This document shows, piece by piece, positions 22,301 through 35,600 of a stretch of DNA of 64,000 nt (position 1 is its first letter; each line of letters starts with the position of its first letter). Both the position numbers and the translations under genes were made by a program. Origin of the DNA: Ctenosaura bakeri (lineage: Eukaryota > Chordata > Lepidosauria > Squamata > Iguanidae); assembly GCA_948474755.1 (NCBI GenBank), contig CAOLHI010003114.1, forward strand, positions 62,001-126,000, written 5' to 3'. The notes under the pieces were generated by a model. The model saw nothing but the letters and a program-made list of their open reading frames with translations, had not been told where the DNA came from and made no database searches.

Positions 22301-24446
22301 ATTTAAAATATGAATACCCTCTTATGTCTGATCAGTAATCAGAGATGAGAAGTGTGTAGCTCTCGCCTGCCCCATACATGGAGTGGAAGGTATCCTTGCC
22401 TGTTTACAGAGTACAGATGCCACAGGAGATCATCAAAGTGGAGTGAGGATTCCGTTAGCTGCAGTCCAGAAAAGTGATTTTTCCAGGTTCTGCATTTTAC
22501 CAGGATTATTTATACATATAACAAGTAACTCTCAGTATTTTAAGGCTAGTTACATAAATGTTATCTGTTCAAATGACTTTGGCCTAACCCACACCCTTCC
22601 TCTCTTCTTCTACTTTGATATATGCCTCTTTTGTAAAGACTCAGTCTTTGTCCAAAGTCTTATGCCAACCATGAGACATTTTTCATTCTGTTAGGCATTT
22701 TATTTTGAGTACTGTTACTTCAAGAATTTGAAATTGGCCTTTAGGTTGAAATATTCATACCCTGTCAGCACAAAGTTGTTAGTATCTAGCAGCAGTGTTT
22801 ATTTATTTAGCTGTATCATGCAAAACCTCATGACTTTTCATAATCAGAAAGTATATAATTGTGACCAATAGAATTGGTATGCAGAATCCATTCAAAGGTT
22901 TTTAACTTAAGATACAGCGATATGAAATTTATTAGTTAGCTTTTGTAGGCAACAGTGTCTTTGTCAGACACATAAATTGTTGTTCTGAGTTGGCAGGTGT
23001 CTGTACATGTATGTTTATCGTATGTGTCCATCTAAGTGAAATGACTGTGGGTAGTGTGTTCTTAGCTTTCCACCCCAAACCAAACAGCTGGTAATAATGG
23101 TTAGAGCTGAAATGTATGTAAAATAATTAATTTCCCAGGATGAAGTAAGGTTCTTTCTGACCTGAGTAGGAAAACTCCAAACCTTTATTTCTAACCACTG
23201 ATCAGAAATAAGGATGTGGAAGGGTGGGGGATGGCTTCTTTAAGAAATTCACAAGTCCTGCTGCTGCAATTAATTGTTAGTAATCAAAAGAGTTGTAATC
23301 CATTAATCTAGTCAATTAATTGATTAAGTTTGGCAGACCTATTTTTCCTCTTTGAATTCTCTACTATTCAGAATAGTGAGGAGAGGGAATCTTTTAAAAT
23401 TGCCTATGCCACAACATGCTTCAGAAGAAGTTTTTCCTTCTGAAAGCTTTTATGTATCCACAAATGGGTTTTTCTTAGTAGTAGTTTAAAAGTTCACCGC
23501 CAACTTTGTAATAGAGGAACCAGACTTTTAAATTGACTATCCTCTCACCCCTGAATCCCCTACAATACAGCTTGGCTTCCATTTAGTATAGAAGCTTTTA
23601 GTGGTGTGTCTAAAAAATTTTTAGTGCTTTATCGTCTTTCAAAGACTTGCAATTCTAACAGTGGCTTCAGCTCAACTTCAGATCTTTATCATGGAAAGTT
23701 TTTTTTTTTTTAAAAAAAACACCTTTTTAAAAAAACAGAGCTTCTTGTGTTCCCAAGTTTTCACATGCTGTCTTTTGACCATGATGTTACTGGCCTTCCT
23801 TGGCCTTAGCTTTCATAATCTGAAGTGAATGAAAGAATCACATTATAAAAATGTCTGCATGTAGGCATAGGCAACTAAGCTGGTATTTCTTTAGGGGAGA
23901 ACATAAAAGATTTATGAAAAGCTCTGTTTAGTTTTCTCTGATTTTAATCTGTTCAGCATCTCAGGTATAACTTTAAATTAATGCATTTAGCAGTCTGGTT
24001 CAGCAGGCTACACATATACAGTCATTATTTTAAACACTTCTTCTATGAGCCTTCATCTAAAGCCTTCTATACCCACGCTTTAGAGGAAGAGGAAAAGATT
24101 CATCAGAAAGAATGATCTAAGCAGATCTGTACAAAGATGCAGCCAAGACCAGTTATGTGGAGTGATGAAAAAGTTGCAAGTCATTTCTTGTTGGGAAGAA
24201 GTTCTCTTGTGGGCCTCAGATTGATGGAGAAGGAAATATATTGATGAATTTTCCCCAGTTTCATGTATGGGGCATCTCGGGAGCAATAAATCCAAATACA
24301 TTTGCAGGGTTTCATTGGGGTTCAGTGTATCCCTACCCCAAAGCCCTGTTAGTTGTCCACACTTCTTTAGTGGATGTGAGGGGGTATTTCTATCAGGTTT
24401 CCCTACTGAAGAGATACTTCGGACAGAGGAGCAAGCAAAAGAACTA

Positions 24447-24932
24447 CAGTTGGCCCTCCCCATTTCTGGATTTAACGTTCATGGATTTGATCATTTGTGA
24501 GTTTCTCCAATCCTTGCCCACCCCACACAACTCAACTGCTTCTTTTCTAGGGGAACCTTCCCTCTTGGTTGCTCCAATGAGACCACACAGCCCTTTAAAA
24601 AACTATTTGTTCTCTTCCTCTTCCTCCTCCACCAGTTACTGCCTGGCTAGTTAAGGATGAATTGAAGCCCAATTTCTCAGTGCCAAAACTTTCTCCTCAT
24701 GCCTTCCACACATCCAAGGAAGAAGAGAGGTGAGAAAGGAAGTATAGGGCCACCATGCCAACCTGTCCCTTTTCCCTCTCCTTTCTCTGACCTAGTTTGG
24801 ACCCTGAGTGCCCATTCTCTTCACCATGCCTTGGTCCCTTGCCTACACACACACACACTTTGATATTCGCAGCTTTTCCACTTTTGCTGGGGTCCTTTGT
24901 CCCTTATCCTAGTGAATGTGGAAATCCAGCTG
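24447..24932 (+). mobile_element. Tigger-like (pogo group) MITE, TA target
   Basis: The left terminus is CAGTTGGCCCTCC and the right end GGAAATCCAGCTG, flanked by TA on both sides (24445-24446 and 24933-24934). It is 486 bp with no transposase frame. The open frames spanning the left end at 24241-24654 are by-products. It is the same subfamily as the interrupted copy at 58599-59936 on the other strand. Confidence 0.85.
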
Positions 24933-25026
24933 TACGTCAACTTTGGTCACTTTCAGTTTTAAAAACAAGGCTCTAGACTGATTTTGGAGATAAATCTGGT
25001 GAAATTGCTGCCCATGTTCCCTAGAG

Positions 25027-25333
25027 CAGAGCTTTCCAAACTTTTCATGTTGGTGACACACTATTTTTAGACATGCATCATTTCATGACACAGTAATTCA
25101 GTTTTACTAGCAAATCAGAGATTAAACTAACCCCTTTTAAGAGATACAGACCCATACATAAATTGTAATATTAAAATGTATGGGGATACAACATATCTCA
25201 TGAAAACCTTTCATATATTTTTAAAAATACATGATTGATAAATAATAACATACATTTCCAAGATTGTAGGCGGCACACCTACACACTTCAGGTACACACT
25301 AATGTGTCACAGCACACTGTTTGGAAAGCCCTG
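25027..25333 (+). mobile_element. hAT-like MITE with 8-bp target duplication
   Basis: Termini CAGAGCTTTCCAAAC and GTTTGGAAAGCCCTG are inverted repeats. The flanks CCCTAGAG (25019-25026) and CCCTAGAA (25334-25341) agree at 7 of 8 bases, the target size of hAT transposons. It is 307 bp and non-coding, with an AT-rich interior. Its ends match the element at 318-693. Confidence 0.9.
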
Positions 25334-25469
25334 CCCTAGAAGATGTAAAAGGTCTTTTAAAAGTTAAAAGAGTAGTATTGGAGATAAGGAAAAGTACAAG
25401 GGTTGGAATAGTCCCCCAGGTCCATGGAGAGTCATGTATAGATCTCTAGAAGGGTTAGAGTATTTATAG

Positions 25470-25881
25470 CAGGGCAAAGTGTGGCCTGTGTGCCATGTGC
25501 ATCCCCTGGGGCTGTTTCTGTAGTCCCAGAGACCTCTAGAGTTTAAAAAAAATCAAGAAAGGTTTTTGCCACAGACTGCCCTCCAGGGAGCAGGTTCACC
25601 ATGTCCATGACCCAGGCCATTTTAGGCCTAGGAAAGGCCTTTTTGAAAACTGGAAGAAAACAAAAAATGACTTTTTCTGTTTTGGAAAAAAAAAGCCCTT
25701 GTCTGGGCCTAAAATGACCCAGGGGGACCTAAAAGCACAGCAATATAGCCCTCACACCCTTAGAAGACATTTTGGAGGCAAATATTTGGTGTATGTGTGT
25801 GTAGGTTATATATGTGGGGGGTGCAGTACTCCAAGGGGATGCTAATGAGGCTCCATATCTTTCCATAGTTGCCCACCCCTG
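25470..25881 (+). mobile_element. hAT-like MITE (CAGGGCAAAGTGTGGCC family), copy 1
   Basis: It begins CAGGGCAAAGTGTGGCC and ends GTTGCCCACCCCTG, giving imperfect inverted termini. The flanking octamers ATTTATAG and ATTTGAAA agree at 5 of 8. A related copy lies at 37018-37372. Non-coding; old. Confidence 0.7.
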
Positions 25882-25889
25882 ATTTGAAA

Positions 25890-26644
25890 GTTATCACAAA
25901 AAGTTTGACCTACCCATGGAAAATTAAGCAGCTCATGGGGGCACTGGGATTATGTGTTTGAAATTCCAAGTACCAGTGAACAGCTTTTTTGCATTTACTG
26001 AGATTTCTGAACGATTGTCCAGGTAATTCCAGTGATCTGCAAAAACCAGGCAGGGGATTTATCAGTCTATGTGTAGTTGCAATTAGAATATCTTTGGCCA
26101 GATAGAGCTCTGGTTGGTATATTAGCTAAATATGATAAAAAGCACTCTGCATCACTGAGTTCATTTAGCCCTCAAGGGACAAAGCTGTATTTCTGAAAAC
26201 CTCTGGACTATGAAATTGTAGCAATACACTAATATTATTAACAACAACTTCAGTCTAGACAAAATAACAAAATCAACTTGATTTCCAGCTGAGTCTGTTT
26301 ATTTAAGAACTAATCTGAGAGAAGTTCAGAAATAATGAGCTTCTTTTTAAATAAAAAGAAATACAGAACTATCTAAGATGTTACAGACCTTGCCAGAAAA
26401 CAACAGTAACTCTTTTTGGACTACAGCTTCCAGAATCCCACAGCATGCTTTGCCTGAACCCTACTGTTTGCCTACAGATGTTTTGTCATGTTCTGTGTTC
26501 CGATATACTCAATAAAGTGAAACAGGTAAGGTTGGATTTGTCACAAATTGCAAACTGGTGTACTTCTTAAAAACTGTTTCAACTGCATCCAACTTTGTTC
26601 AGGATATTATTACAGAATTAGAAGATATAGGTATAGCTCCATTA
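25890..26644. other. Unannotated intron
   Basis: Only a short ACTACAGCTTCCAGAATCCC stretch near 26420 hints at a MITE scrap. No gene is seen. Confidence 0.5.
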
Positions 26645-27316
26645 ACAAAAGCAGTTGTGTTCCTGGGCCTTACTTCTTTAACAGAACTGTTGCTAGCAGA
26701 GGTAGAAATAACATGGAAAGAGGTGGGATAGGTTTCTATACCACAGAAAGGAACAGCAGTTCAATGTTTCAGCAATTTTTTTGTGAAAGAACAGCCAGGT
26801 CAGGTAAGCCTTGCATAAGTAAATAAAACATTTTTAATCTTCAAGAGACTACTTGAAGATGTCTCCTAAAATGGATCCAGGGATTACTCTTTCTCTCTCT
26901 AGCCTCTACTTTTCTTATGATTTCCACTTTGGTGGTCAAACTCTTCAACATGCTAGTGGTAACTGTTGAGGCAGGCTTGTCTGTTTCCTCTTTTTCCTCT
27001 ATTTTTCCATTCATGTGTGCTTAGTAAGGGATTGTGGATCCTGCTGCTGTTTACCTTGCCTGCTGTAGACAGACACAGCAACAGGCAGACACACACAGCA
27101 ACAGTAGGACTGGCTAGAGTAGGATCCTGCTCTTTAACAGATCAAGCTTTATTGCAATTGTTTCCTGCAGGTGCACTGTGAAACACCAAAAGTCAGCCCT
27201 CTTTTGCTACCCTCCCAGTGCCAATGGTGCTAAAAAAAACCTAACCTCTAGCCAGAAAGAGAGAGGGCTGGGGGCACATAAAAAGACTTTGTAAAATGGA
27301 ACTTCTTTATCAGAGG
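26645..27316 (-). mobile_element. LTR-like dispersed repeat, copy B
   Basis: Same family and orientation as 10840-11538, 15.8 kb away. On the minus strand it shows TTTTTATGTG (TATA-like) and GCAATAAAGC (polyadenylation signal) in LTR order. A local duplication of the GACACACAGCAACA kind occurs near 27070-27105. Boundaries are estimated from where the two copies stop matching. Confidence 0.55.
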
Positions 27317-28170
27317 CATTTTTAACTTGGGTATGCCAGTATCTGGGTGCTTAAAGGTTTAAATACTTGGGGATCATAGAGCCAGAGTTTCATACCTTTG
27401 TTAACTATCCAGGTGATGACCTTATTGTTGGTCATTGTGTAGCCTCTTATCTTAATGTACCTGTAATTAGTTTAAAGATAAACTGTTACTGGGAGATCTG
27501 AAATAAGCCTGTTTCATCAATTAAACAATTAAGATTAAATCAAAAGTCAAAATTGATTAAAATCAAGACAGATACTGAAAGAAATGTTTAATTCACATTT
27601 AATAGAAATGCAGACTCCATGGATACAAGTGGTGTTTACATTGGAACCATACCAAATACTGAATAGGAACTGGGAAAAGTCCCACATATTTGTTTATTCA
27701 CCTCATCCCCAGCTTACCATAGCAGCTGGACACTTCAGAAAGGCTTCTCATCCATATCTTCCACTTAAGTGACATTGTGTTATCCTTCACTTACCAGAAT
27801 AATTCTTTTAAAAACATAATGCACTAAATTGTAGCACATGTTGATAACTAATGACTTAATTAAAAGTAGACAGGAAATGAATGCAAACCATGTAGTTGTT
27901 ATAGATTTTTAATGGATACATTATGGTCAGGGTTTGTAACTGAACTCTGAGAAGTGATTATCAATGCTTGAATGGCAATTGCAAATGTGCAGACAGGAGT
28001 TGGGAGACGGAAGGAGGAAACATAACAGGAAGAAATGGAACAAAATGTTGAGACTGGAAAAAGGAAGTTGCTCACTAATGGGAAGCTGATTCTGAATTTG
28101 TTCTTTTTGCTGCCCAAGGGAACAATCCAACTGGAAATTCTCCAAAACAAAGTCACAGGAGATATGTGAG
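27317..28170. other. Unannotated intron
   Basis: No gene or clear element was identified here. Confidence 0.5.
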
Positions 28171-28178
28171 GAGATTAT

Positions 28179-28380
28179 GGCTATTTCTGCACTACACTGT
28201 TACAGTGCTATTATTCCCCTTTCAACATCCTATGGAATCCTGGGGTTTGCAGTCTAGGGAGAGGCATTTAGAATTCTCAGCCAGAGAGCTCTTTGAGCTC
28301 AGTAAACTACAAACCCCAGAATTCCACAGGATGTTAAAAGTGGAGTGATAGTACTGTAACATTGTAGTGCAGAAATGGCC
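28179..28380. mobile_element. Palindromic hAT-like MITE, full-length copy
   Basis: It contains both arms and the central CATTTAGAATTCTCAGCCAG / GAGCTCTTTG part, ending AGAAATGGCC. At about 202 bp it represents the full layout of the family, with a longer middle than copy 1 at 43-222. Arms show scattered mismatches. Confidence 0.85.
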
Positions 28381-28907
28381 TGAGTAGAAGAATTTTCTGT
28401 TTTCATGATTGTATCCTTGATATTTTATATTTAAGTATAAAGAATAACACAGTGGTGGTGTGTGATCACTGAGTCAAAGCTGATGAATACTTTCACTAGC
28501 TTCCATAGCTGTGTCACTGTCTCAGTTCTTTGGATGGTATACAGTACTTTTATATTCACTTGTATTCTTTTTTTAAAGAGAACAAATAAAATTGATAACT
28601 GAGAACCGTAATCAGCAATTGCTATTACAATTAGGGCTCAAGGAAGATAATCACGCTCTGTCTTTTGTGCCTACCTTTCTTCCCATCTTTTGTATCTGCT
28701 CTTGGTATTAGGTTAGGCCATGTGACTAAATTATTTTGCTATTTCCACTAGATATAGTTGTGTCTAGTATGAACTTTGATTTCCTGTAATGTAAACTGCC
28801 AGCTTAAATTATTTTTTGTGGAATTCCACATGCCAATTAATCACCACATGCTGATCCATGAGTAAATCAACAATAAAGTAGTGATTGGATAGTGAATTTG
28901 TTCTATC

Positions 28908-29768
28908 TCAGATGACACCAAATTGGGAGAGGTTGCTAATACCCCAGAGGACAGGATCAAATTTCAAAATGACCTTGACAGATTGGAAAGCTGGGTCAAA
29001 GCTAACAAAATGAATTTCAACAGAGAGAAATCTAAGATCCTACGCTTAGGCAGAAAAAACGAAATGCACAAATATAAGATGGGGGACGCGTGGCTGGATA
29101 GCAGTATGTGTGAAAGGGATCTAGGAGTCTTGGTAATCACAAGCTGAACATTAGTCAGCAGTGTGATGGAGCAGCCAAGAAAGCCAACATGATTCTTGGT
29201 TGCATCAATAGGAGTACGGTGTTTAGATCAAAGGAGGTAATGGTACCACTCTACTCTGCATTGGTTAGACCTCATTTGGAATACTGTGCCCAGTTCTGAG
29301 CACCTCAATTCAAGAAGAATATCAACAAGTTGGAATGTGTCCAGAGGAGGGTGACAAAATGGTGAAGGGTCTGGAAGCCATGCCCTATGAGGAATGGCTT
29401 AGGGAGCTGTGTGTGTCTGTGGAAGAGAAGATTAAGAGGGGATATGATAGCCATATTTAAATATTTGAAGGAATATCATGTTGAGAAGGGAGTGGGTTTG
29501 TTTTCTGTTGCTCCAGAGACTAGGACAAGGAAAGCTGCAGGAAAGGAGATTCCACCTGAACCTCCAGAAGAACTTCCTGACGGTCAGAGTTGTCCGACAA
29601 TGGAATATGCTGCCTTGGAGTGTGGTGACGTCTCCTTCTTTGCAGGTTTTTAAGCAGAGGCTGGATGGCCATCTGTTAGGAATGCTTTGATGTGTGTTCC
29701 TGCAAAGCGGGGAGTTGGACTGGATGGCCTCTGGGGTGTCTTCCAACTCTATGATTCTGTGATCCTGT
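28908..29768 (+). mobile_element. CR1 LINE, 5'-truncated
   Basis: The first part encodes the end of a CR1 reverse transcriptase: the frame from about 28914 reads DDTKLGEVANTPEDRIKFQN and on to RDLGVLV. Later segments ([41 protein letters not shown]) are in shifted frames with an in-frame stop where a Trp codon is expected (near 29297). It ends with the typical CR1 sequence GGATGGCCTCTGGGGTGTCT and CTATGATTCTGTGATCCTG. Only the last 860 bp are present, as is usual for CR1. Confidence 0.9.
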
Positions 29769-32585
29769 AGTAGATATGGGAATCTATGTATGGCATATGA
29801 TGCTCCTGGAAGTAGGCCTGTGAGTCAGAAAGAGAGGCTAGAAAATTTGTATGTGTAGCATACAAATCCTTCAAAACAATGAATGAGTATCGCAGTCATT
29901 GATGTCTTCTTTTGTCTTTTTTGATACTTTGTCAGGTATATGAAAGAGTGTCAAAAAGGAAACAATGGCCAAAGAGGACAGGGGTTTTATTTGGTTGGGA
30001 TGGGGAGAAAGGTAAAAAAAAAAGAGTCTTGCCAGACCTTTGTGGAGAGTGTCAGGAAAGGGAGAAAGCAGGGAGCATTAGATCTCCCCCACCCTACATG
30101 CTATGTCAAGAGGAGCCAAATATGTCCAAGACAGGAATGTTTGTATTCTCTGCCCTATGTATGGAGCTGGCTGCTGGTAAGAGTCTCTGGTGGTGCGGGG
30201 AGGCTTTGCTAGTTTTTGAACCATACAAAAGGCTTTGGTAAAGCAGTTGAGTATTTGTAGAGGAAATGGAGGGAACAGCAAGCCAGCATTAGGTAAAACT
30301 GTGGTTTCTCTTCCTGATTGTGAGCCAAATCCTGGATTCTTCAAGAAAGTATGGAAAAAATAAACTATGACAATATCTAAGCAAAAATTAATTAAGCAGC
30401 ACTATTAAACTAGTGTGCTTCTCATTTATTCAAAGCCCTTTACTCATCTTATAAATAAATCAGCAAATGATGGTGCAGTTTTGATCTGTTAACAGAAAAT
30501 CCTGCTTGTAGCTTACTGAGCTCCACATTTTACTTCAGTGGATACTGAAATAAATAAGTCTTATTTATTTAGAACTTAATAAAAATGTAGGCTTTTCCCC
30601 ACTACAGGTTTTATAATAGTTTATAGAATGTGAGAAGATTTTGCTATTGTTAATTGCTGCTAGAATCTTTTGATACTATGTTTATCTTTTCAACATTTCA
30701 GCTCTCAATAGAATTGTCACAGACGGTGCTTTTCATATTTTATAGTCCCTTTGTCTTGTTGTTTACAATTTTATATACAATATATAGATGCCTATTGAGA
30801 ATACCCTTTCATTCATCCAATGAAGTGGTCTCCAGTGCATGAAAGTTTATGACACGATACCTCTGTTAGTCTTTCAGAGGCAACATAATTCTTTTTGTTG
30901 CAATAGAGTAACATAGGTATCCTTCTGCTTGATGGACTGCATTGTTAATTCTCTTACTTAACAAGACTAAAAGAGAAAATCCTAGGTTAGACAGAAAATT
31001 GCAAGAGGCATCAGCATGCATGTAGATGATTGATAATGAAGGGACCATTAGCTGCTTAGTTCCCTCATATGGGACATTTACATTAAGATAATTAATATCT
31101 TCTTACAGTATCAGATTGGTATGTTTTTGTATTTATGCACTTTTTACTTTGCTGCTTTATAAATATTAATGAACAGATCCTCCCATCTGTCAAGTGCAAC
31201 TATCTTCTTTTACCACTGTGAAAAGAGCATTTCTAAGTATCACATTTGGTGCTGATGTCTGATCTGAAGCCTAGGATTTATTAGTGGTGGACATTTCTTT
31301 GTGTGTATAACTGGGACTTGCCCATCAAAGTCTATTAGGCAGACTCAGTGGATAGTTATGATCTGGTGTGAATGAACTTACTTCTTCACTCATTTTATAG
31401 GGACCTGAGTTATCTAGTCAGATTTTCTTTACCTTTGTCTCTTTGACTTTTTCTTAGTCTAAACTGAGGAGAATAATTGATGCTTCATTTTTAGGATAGA
31501 ATGTTTAAAACGTTGTTCGTATGTTTATTGAATTGACAGAAACATGCTGATGACCAGATATATATTGACTAGTTCGGATTTACACATTTTAGTTTATAGG
31601 AGGAAATACACCTGAACCTTGTGCCTTTGTGCTCTGTCCTTATGATGTTACCTCTGATTCAGTACTTTAGAGTTGATTAAATGCACTGACCCATTACATC
31701 TGAACTGAGAAACTAAGGTTACCAGCATATCAATACAAACATATTGTAGTTTCACATCCTGGTTTGTTCTAATCTAGTAACCATAATCTGATAGGATTAA
31801 TTCATTCAGGAGCTATTGGGTTCTGCTATTCTGAGAAGATAGCAGGAAGAGGAGTGGCACCGCAAGAGCGTGTAGAGGCTTATGCCTATCTGCTAATAAA
31901 GTGAGAGATATATGTCTCAACTAGACTTACATGTGCATGATCACTGGACCATGCCTCTTGCAGTCTAGGCTGTATTCAGAAGTGGGTCATTTCGTTATCT
32001 TGCAGTTTGCCTACAGTATACTCCCTTGGTCCTGTAACATAAAACAGAGGGCAGCTGGGTTGTCTGAGGCATGTTGGTGGTCACAGAGTGTCATTCCATA
32101 AATTAGTGAATAGATCTAAAAATGACACGTCATCTGGTCTGTACCAATTATTTTTAATAAGAGCTGGTGTGTTTTTCATATCTTATTTTTTTATTTAATT
32201 CTACATGTGACAGGACTGTGTACAAAGAACAAGGGTTTCATTTTGTTTCCTTAATTGAGTTGTTCTTTACAGTGCCATAAGACTCTTTGGTGTTTTAGCC
32301 AAAATCAAGTTTTATCTCTTCCTGCCACAAAAGACTTAATTGTGTGACATTTGCCAAGGGCTTCATGCATTGGACATACAGTTTTTTTGTAGTTTTTGCA
32401 GCAGTTTTTCAGACTTGGAAAAGACTGCTGGGGAGAGAATTCTGTTGCCTAAATCAGGGATGGGTCATCCACATATTTCTGGACCATAAACCCCAGCATA
32501 GCTTAAAGATGAGAGAGATTATTCTCAGTCACTATTAGAAACATTTATTAGTTTAAATCATAATTAAAGCAAAAGACAGCCAAAG
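29769..32585. other. Unannotated intron
   Basis: No gene supported. The 109-codon open frame at 29912-30241 shows no domain. A hint of an old MITE (ATTTCTGGACCATAAACCCC) lies near 32475. Confidence 0.5.
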
Positions 32586-32587
32586 TT

Positions 32588-33010
32588 TTATTTATGTATT
32601 TATTTTATAACCTGCCTTTCTCCTACTATGAGACCCCAAGTGTTGTTCAAGTGTGACTTCATCCACTATATCAGCAAATATGACAAAATGAAGCAACAGA
32701 GATTTAATAAACACACAGTTTCCCTTTTTGGAATGCATTAATATATCTGTAGGTTCTAACACAGAAGTGTCCCGAAACAAGCAAAACACCAAGAATAAAA
32801 GAAGTGAATATGATAATAAATAATGTTGTAGAAAATATACAGAACATTCAATAAAGAAAGTCTAAAGGCAATTAAATATAACCAATAACCAAGCATGTAT
32901 TATAATTAGAATAATGCAAATAAATTTAGAATAATACAAATACAAACAATGCAAAGATAGGATAATATAAACACTAATAAATTGCATAATAATACAAAGC
33001 AGAATAATAT
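32588..33010 (-). mobile_element. Old LINE 3' end (minus strand)
   Basis: TTTATTTATGTATTTATTTT followed by ATAACCTGCCTTTCTCC is the reverse of a LINE tail (GGxxAAAGGCxGGTTATAAAATAAATAAA type). A long A-rich stretch follows in which AATAATACAAAxA motifs recur. Confidence 0.5.
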
Positions 33011-35430
33011 CAAACACTGTAACTAAGCACTGATGTATGTATGAGAAAGACTGTTACCTCAAAACATGGGTGACCCAGGGGCCCACTCATGATGCCAGTG
33101 CCTCTGTGAAAAGAGGGGGAATATTAACTCAATGAGGAGGCCTGTGAGAGATGGGGTAACTTTATGAAATCTTTTACACCTATGTCTACTAGTACTAATG
33201 CAGGGAAAAACCATCAGAGATCCAAAAGTAAGCTTATTTGTTTTACCAGGGGAATTAACAATCGCACACACACAAGATCCACATAGTCTCACAAGGCTAA
33301 CTGAAGGAAAAGAGAGGGAAACTTTGGATAGTCAGAGTTCAGGGCAAAGTTGGTGATATTTACCCAGCAGAAAAGCAATGTGGCTCAGACTAGAAGTCCA
33401 AGGACAGTATACAAAAGGGAATCAGAGTGGCAGAGTGACAATCAGAAACCAGTGTACTGTGAGTTGGCTAGCCCAAAACTGGGGTTTACATACTCTTTTT
33501 CTGCCTGGAGGGTGAAGGTGTTAATGGCTCTCCAGCAGCACAGACAATGGGGGCTGGAATGGACTAATGGTTTTAGCAATAGGTGACAAAAGGCTAATGG
33601 GAATCATGGTAGCTCCTTGATTGCTGGACTGGTGCGGGGACAAAAGGGAAGTTTGGTGGTCAGAGGAAGAGGAACTAAGACAATCAACCATCCTGTGGGA
33701 ATATTGCAGGTTCTATTGTCTCCAAAGTTTTACTTGTAGAAGGCTTATCGCTGGAATTTCTCTGTTGATTTCCTGACTATGACTTGCAGTCTTGTCTGAC
33801 CTGGTTTTGCAGTGGACATGTTCACCCTGCTTTTCCTCTTAGCCAGCATGGCCATGCAGCCATAGCAGAGTATGATTTATATTTATGCCAATTAATATTT
33901 GCCAATGAAACCATATCAGAGTGTTGCAGTGTATGGCTTGGAAAGAAGACAACAACCCAAAGAACACAGACCAACTAAAGCCTATAGGCAATGAAATATA
34001 GCTATAATTTCTTACAGTATAGCAAGGGCATCTGAATAGTAAACAATAGTTTTAAGCCTAAATGTGCAAATCCACAGTGATCAAAGGAGTCACAAACACA
34101 TTATAGTCCATTCCCTGCTTGTATACAGAAAGGACAACAATATACAGTCCACAAGCCATGTGTGATTGGCAACGTGTGGTGAAGAGTTGTGTAGGTTGTA
34201 ATGAGGAGCTGCAGTAAATCACTACCCCTCGAAATGTGGAACCATTTCAACAAATCTCTATCACTAGTTAGATGAAAATGTCATATTCCATAATTTTCCA
34301 ATGGTCATAGATGGAATGTTCCTTTGTTTACTACACTCTGGAAATGAACTGATTTTTTCAGTGTTTCAGTTAAAGCTTTGAAAACCCTACTGCAGCCACT
34401 TCCTCCATTACACCCTCTACCGTATTACTCATCTTAGAATCTGCATACCTCTGTTTTTGCCCATCTCTGGATTAAAATCATGGATGTGATTTTTAAAAAA
34501 CGTTTATTGTGGTAGATTTTTTTTTTTAGTGTAGTAATGTAACAAATTTAAAGGGCAATTTAAAATTAACTTAATTGTTGAAAACATTTAGTGTGAATGC
34601 GATTGAATTAGATTTTTAGCACATCTGTGATTAATTTAATGTATTATCTTTTCCCACTAACTTTGCCCTCTCTGATAACCTCTTAGCAGCAAGAGATTTC
34701 TGGACTTCAAACTGATATATGTCCTGCTGTAGGGAGGAAGAACGCATGGAACTCCAGATATTGTTGGGCTGGTCCGCCCATCAGTCCTAGGTAGCAGAGC
34801 CAACTGGGATGTATCGTTGAACTGCAGTCTAACAACATCTGACAGCACATTTCTCTAAGCTTTCTACTTCTGTAGCTTCCGTCACAGCCTGTAGAGGTGA
34901 ACCCTGAACCTAATGTTAACCAAATATGGACTGTGAATTTAAAAATCAAATTAAGGCTACTGTGGAGAATATGTATGGGGTTGAAAGGTCATTTCACCAT
35001 ACAAACATTTGAAGATGAAAATGATCTTGTAAGTTGCTTTTAGGTTTTAAGTGTTCATTTTCTTATTATCAGTGGAACAACTGAAAAATAGTTTATTTTA
35101 TTTTCCCAGAAATAGATTATTTTACAGCTATTTTTAAAATTGCTGTCAACTAGAGATTTTGAGATTTTTAAGGAGCTCACACTAGTGACCTGCAAACCTT
35201 ATTTCATTATAAACTTAAAACTGCAGTACCTACATCGAAACCTATAATAAATCAGAAACAGTGCTGTTCAGATCATAAATTAGGAACTGGAGATTTCTTT
35301 ATTAGAATATCCTTTGTTACAAATAAATTTTATTTTTCCTTATACTATCATAAAGAGGAACAGTTGTAGCCAGAACTATCCTCAGATTCTACACTTGTCT
35401 TGGGTATTCCTTTGCTAGAAGATGGCAAAG
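33011..35430. other. Unannotated intron
   Basis: No gene. The 33010-33720 part has somewhat higher GC and may be an old retroelement, but I cannot assign it. A possible MITE remnant of the GGACTxCAAxCT kind lies at 34690-34850. Confidence 0.45.
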
Positions 35431-35444
35431 ACCATCATTTTCAG

Positions 35445-35600
35445 TTCATTCATTCATTTCATTTATATGCCACCTTTCTCCCCGAGTGGTACCCAACGTG
35501 ACTCACAGAAAGGATCAGCAAAAACTTGAACAACAAAATTCTAAACACAATTAAAATCACATCATGGGTGCTATATGACAAAGAATAGTATGCTATACTC
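35445..35600 (-). mobile_element. Old LINE 3' end (minus strand)
   Basis: ATTTATATGCCACCTTTCTC followed by CCCGAGTGGTACCCAACGTG is the reverse of a common reptile LINE 3' end. The coding part is gone. Confidence 0.5.

Larger units (their letters stand above)
19259..24440. other. Unannotated intron with a few old repeats
   Basis: Mostly unique AT-rich sequence. Two short interspersed repeats are listed separately (20361, 22239). Around 23262-23340 there is a run of homeodomain-type TAAT/ATTA cores. No gene is supported; the longest open frames are about 100 codons without recognisable domains. Confidence 0.5.

Noticed and set aside
10840..27316. One large LTR retrotransposon bounded by the two LTR-like copies
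   Set aside because: The sequence between them holds unrelated MITEs, Tigger-like elements and SINEs and no gag or pol, and is too long for a single element.
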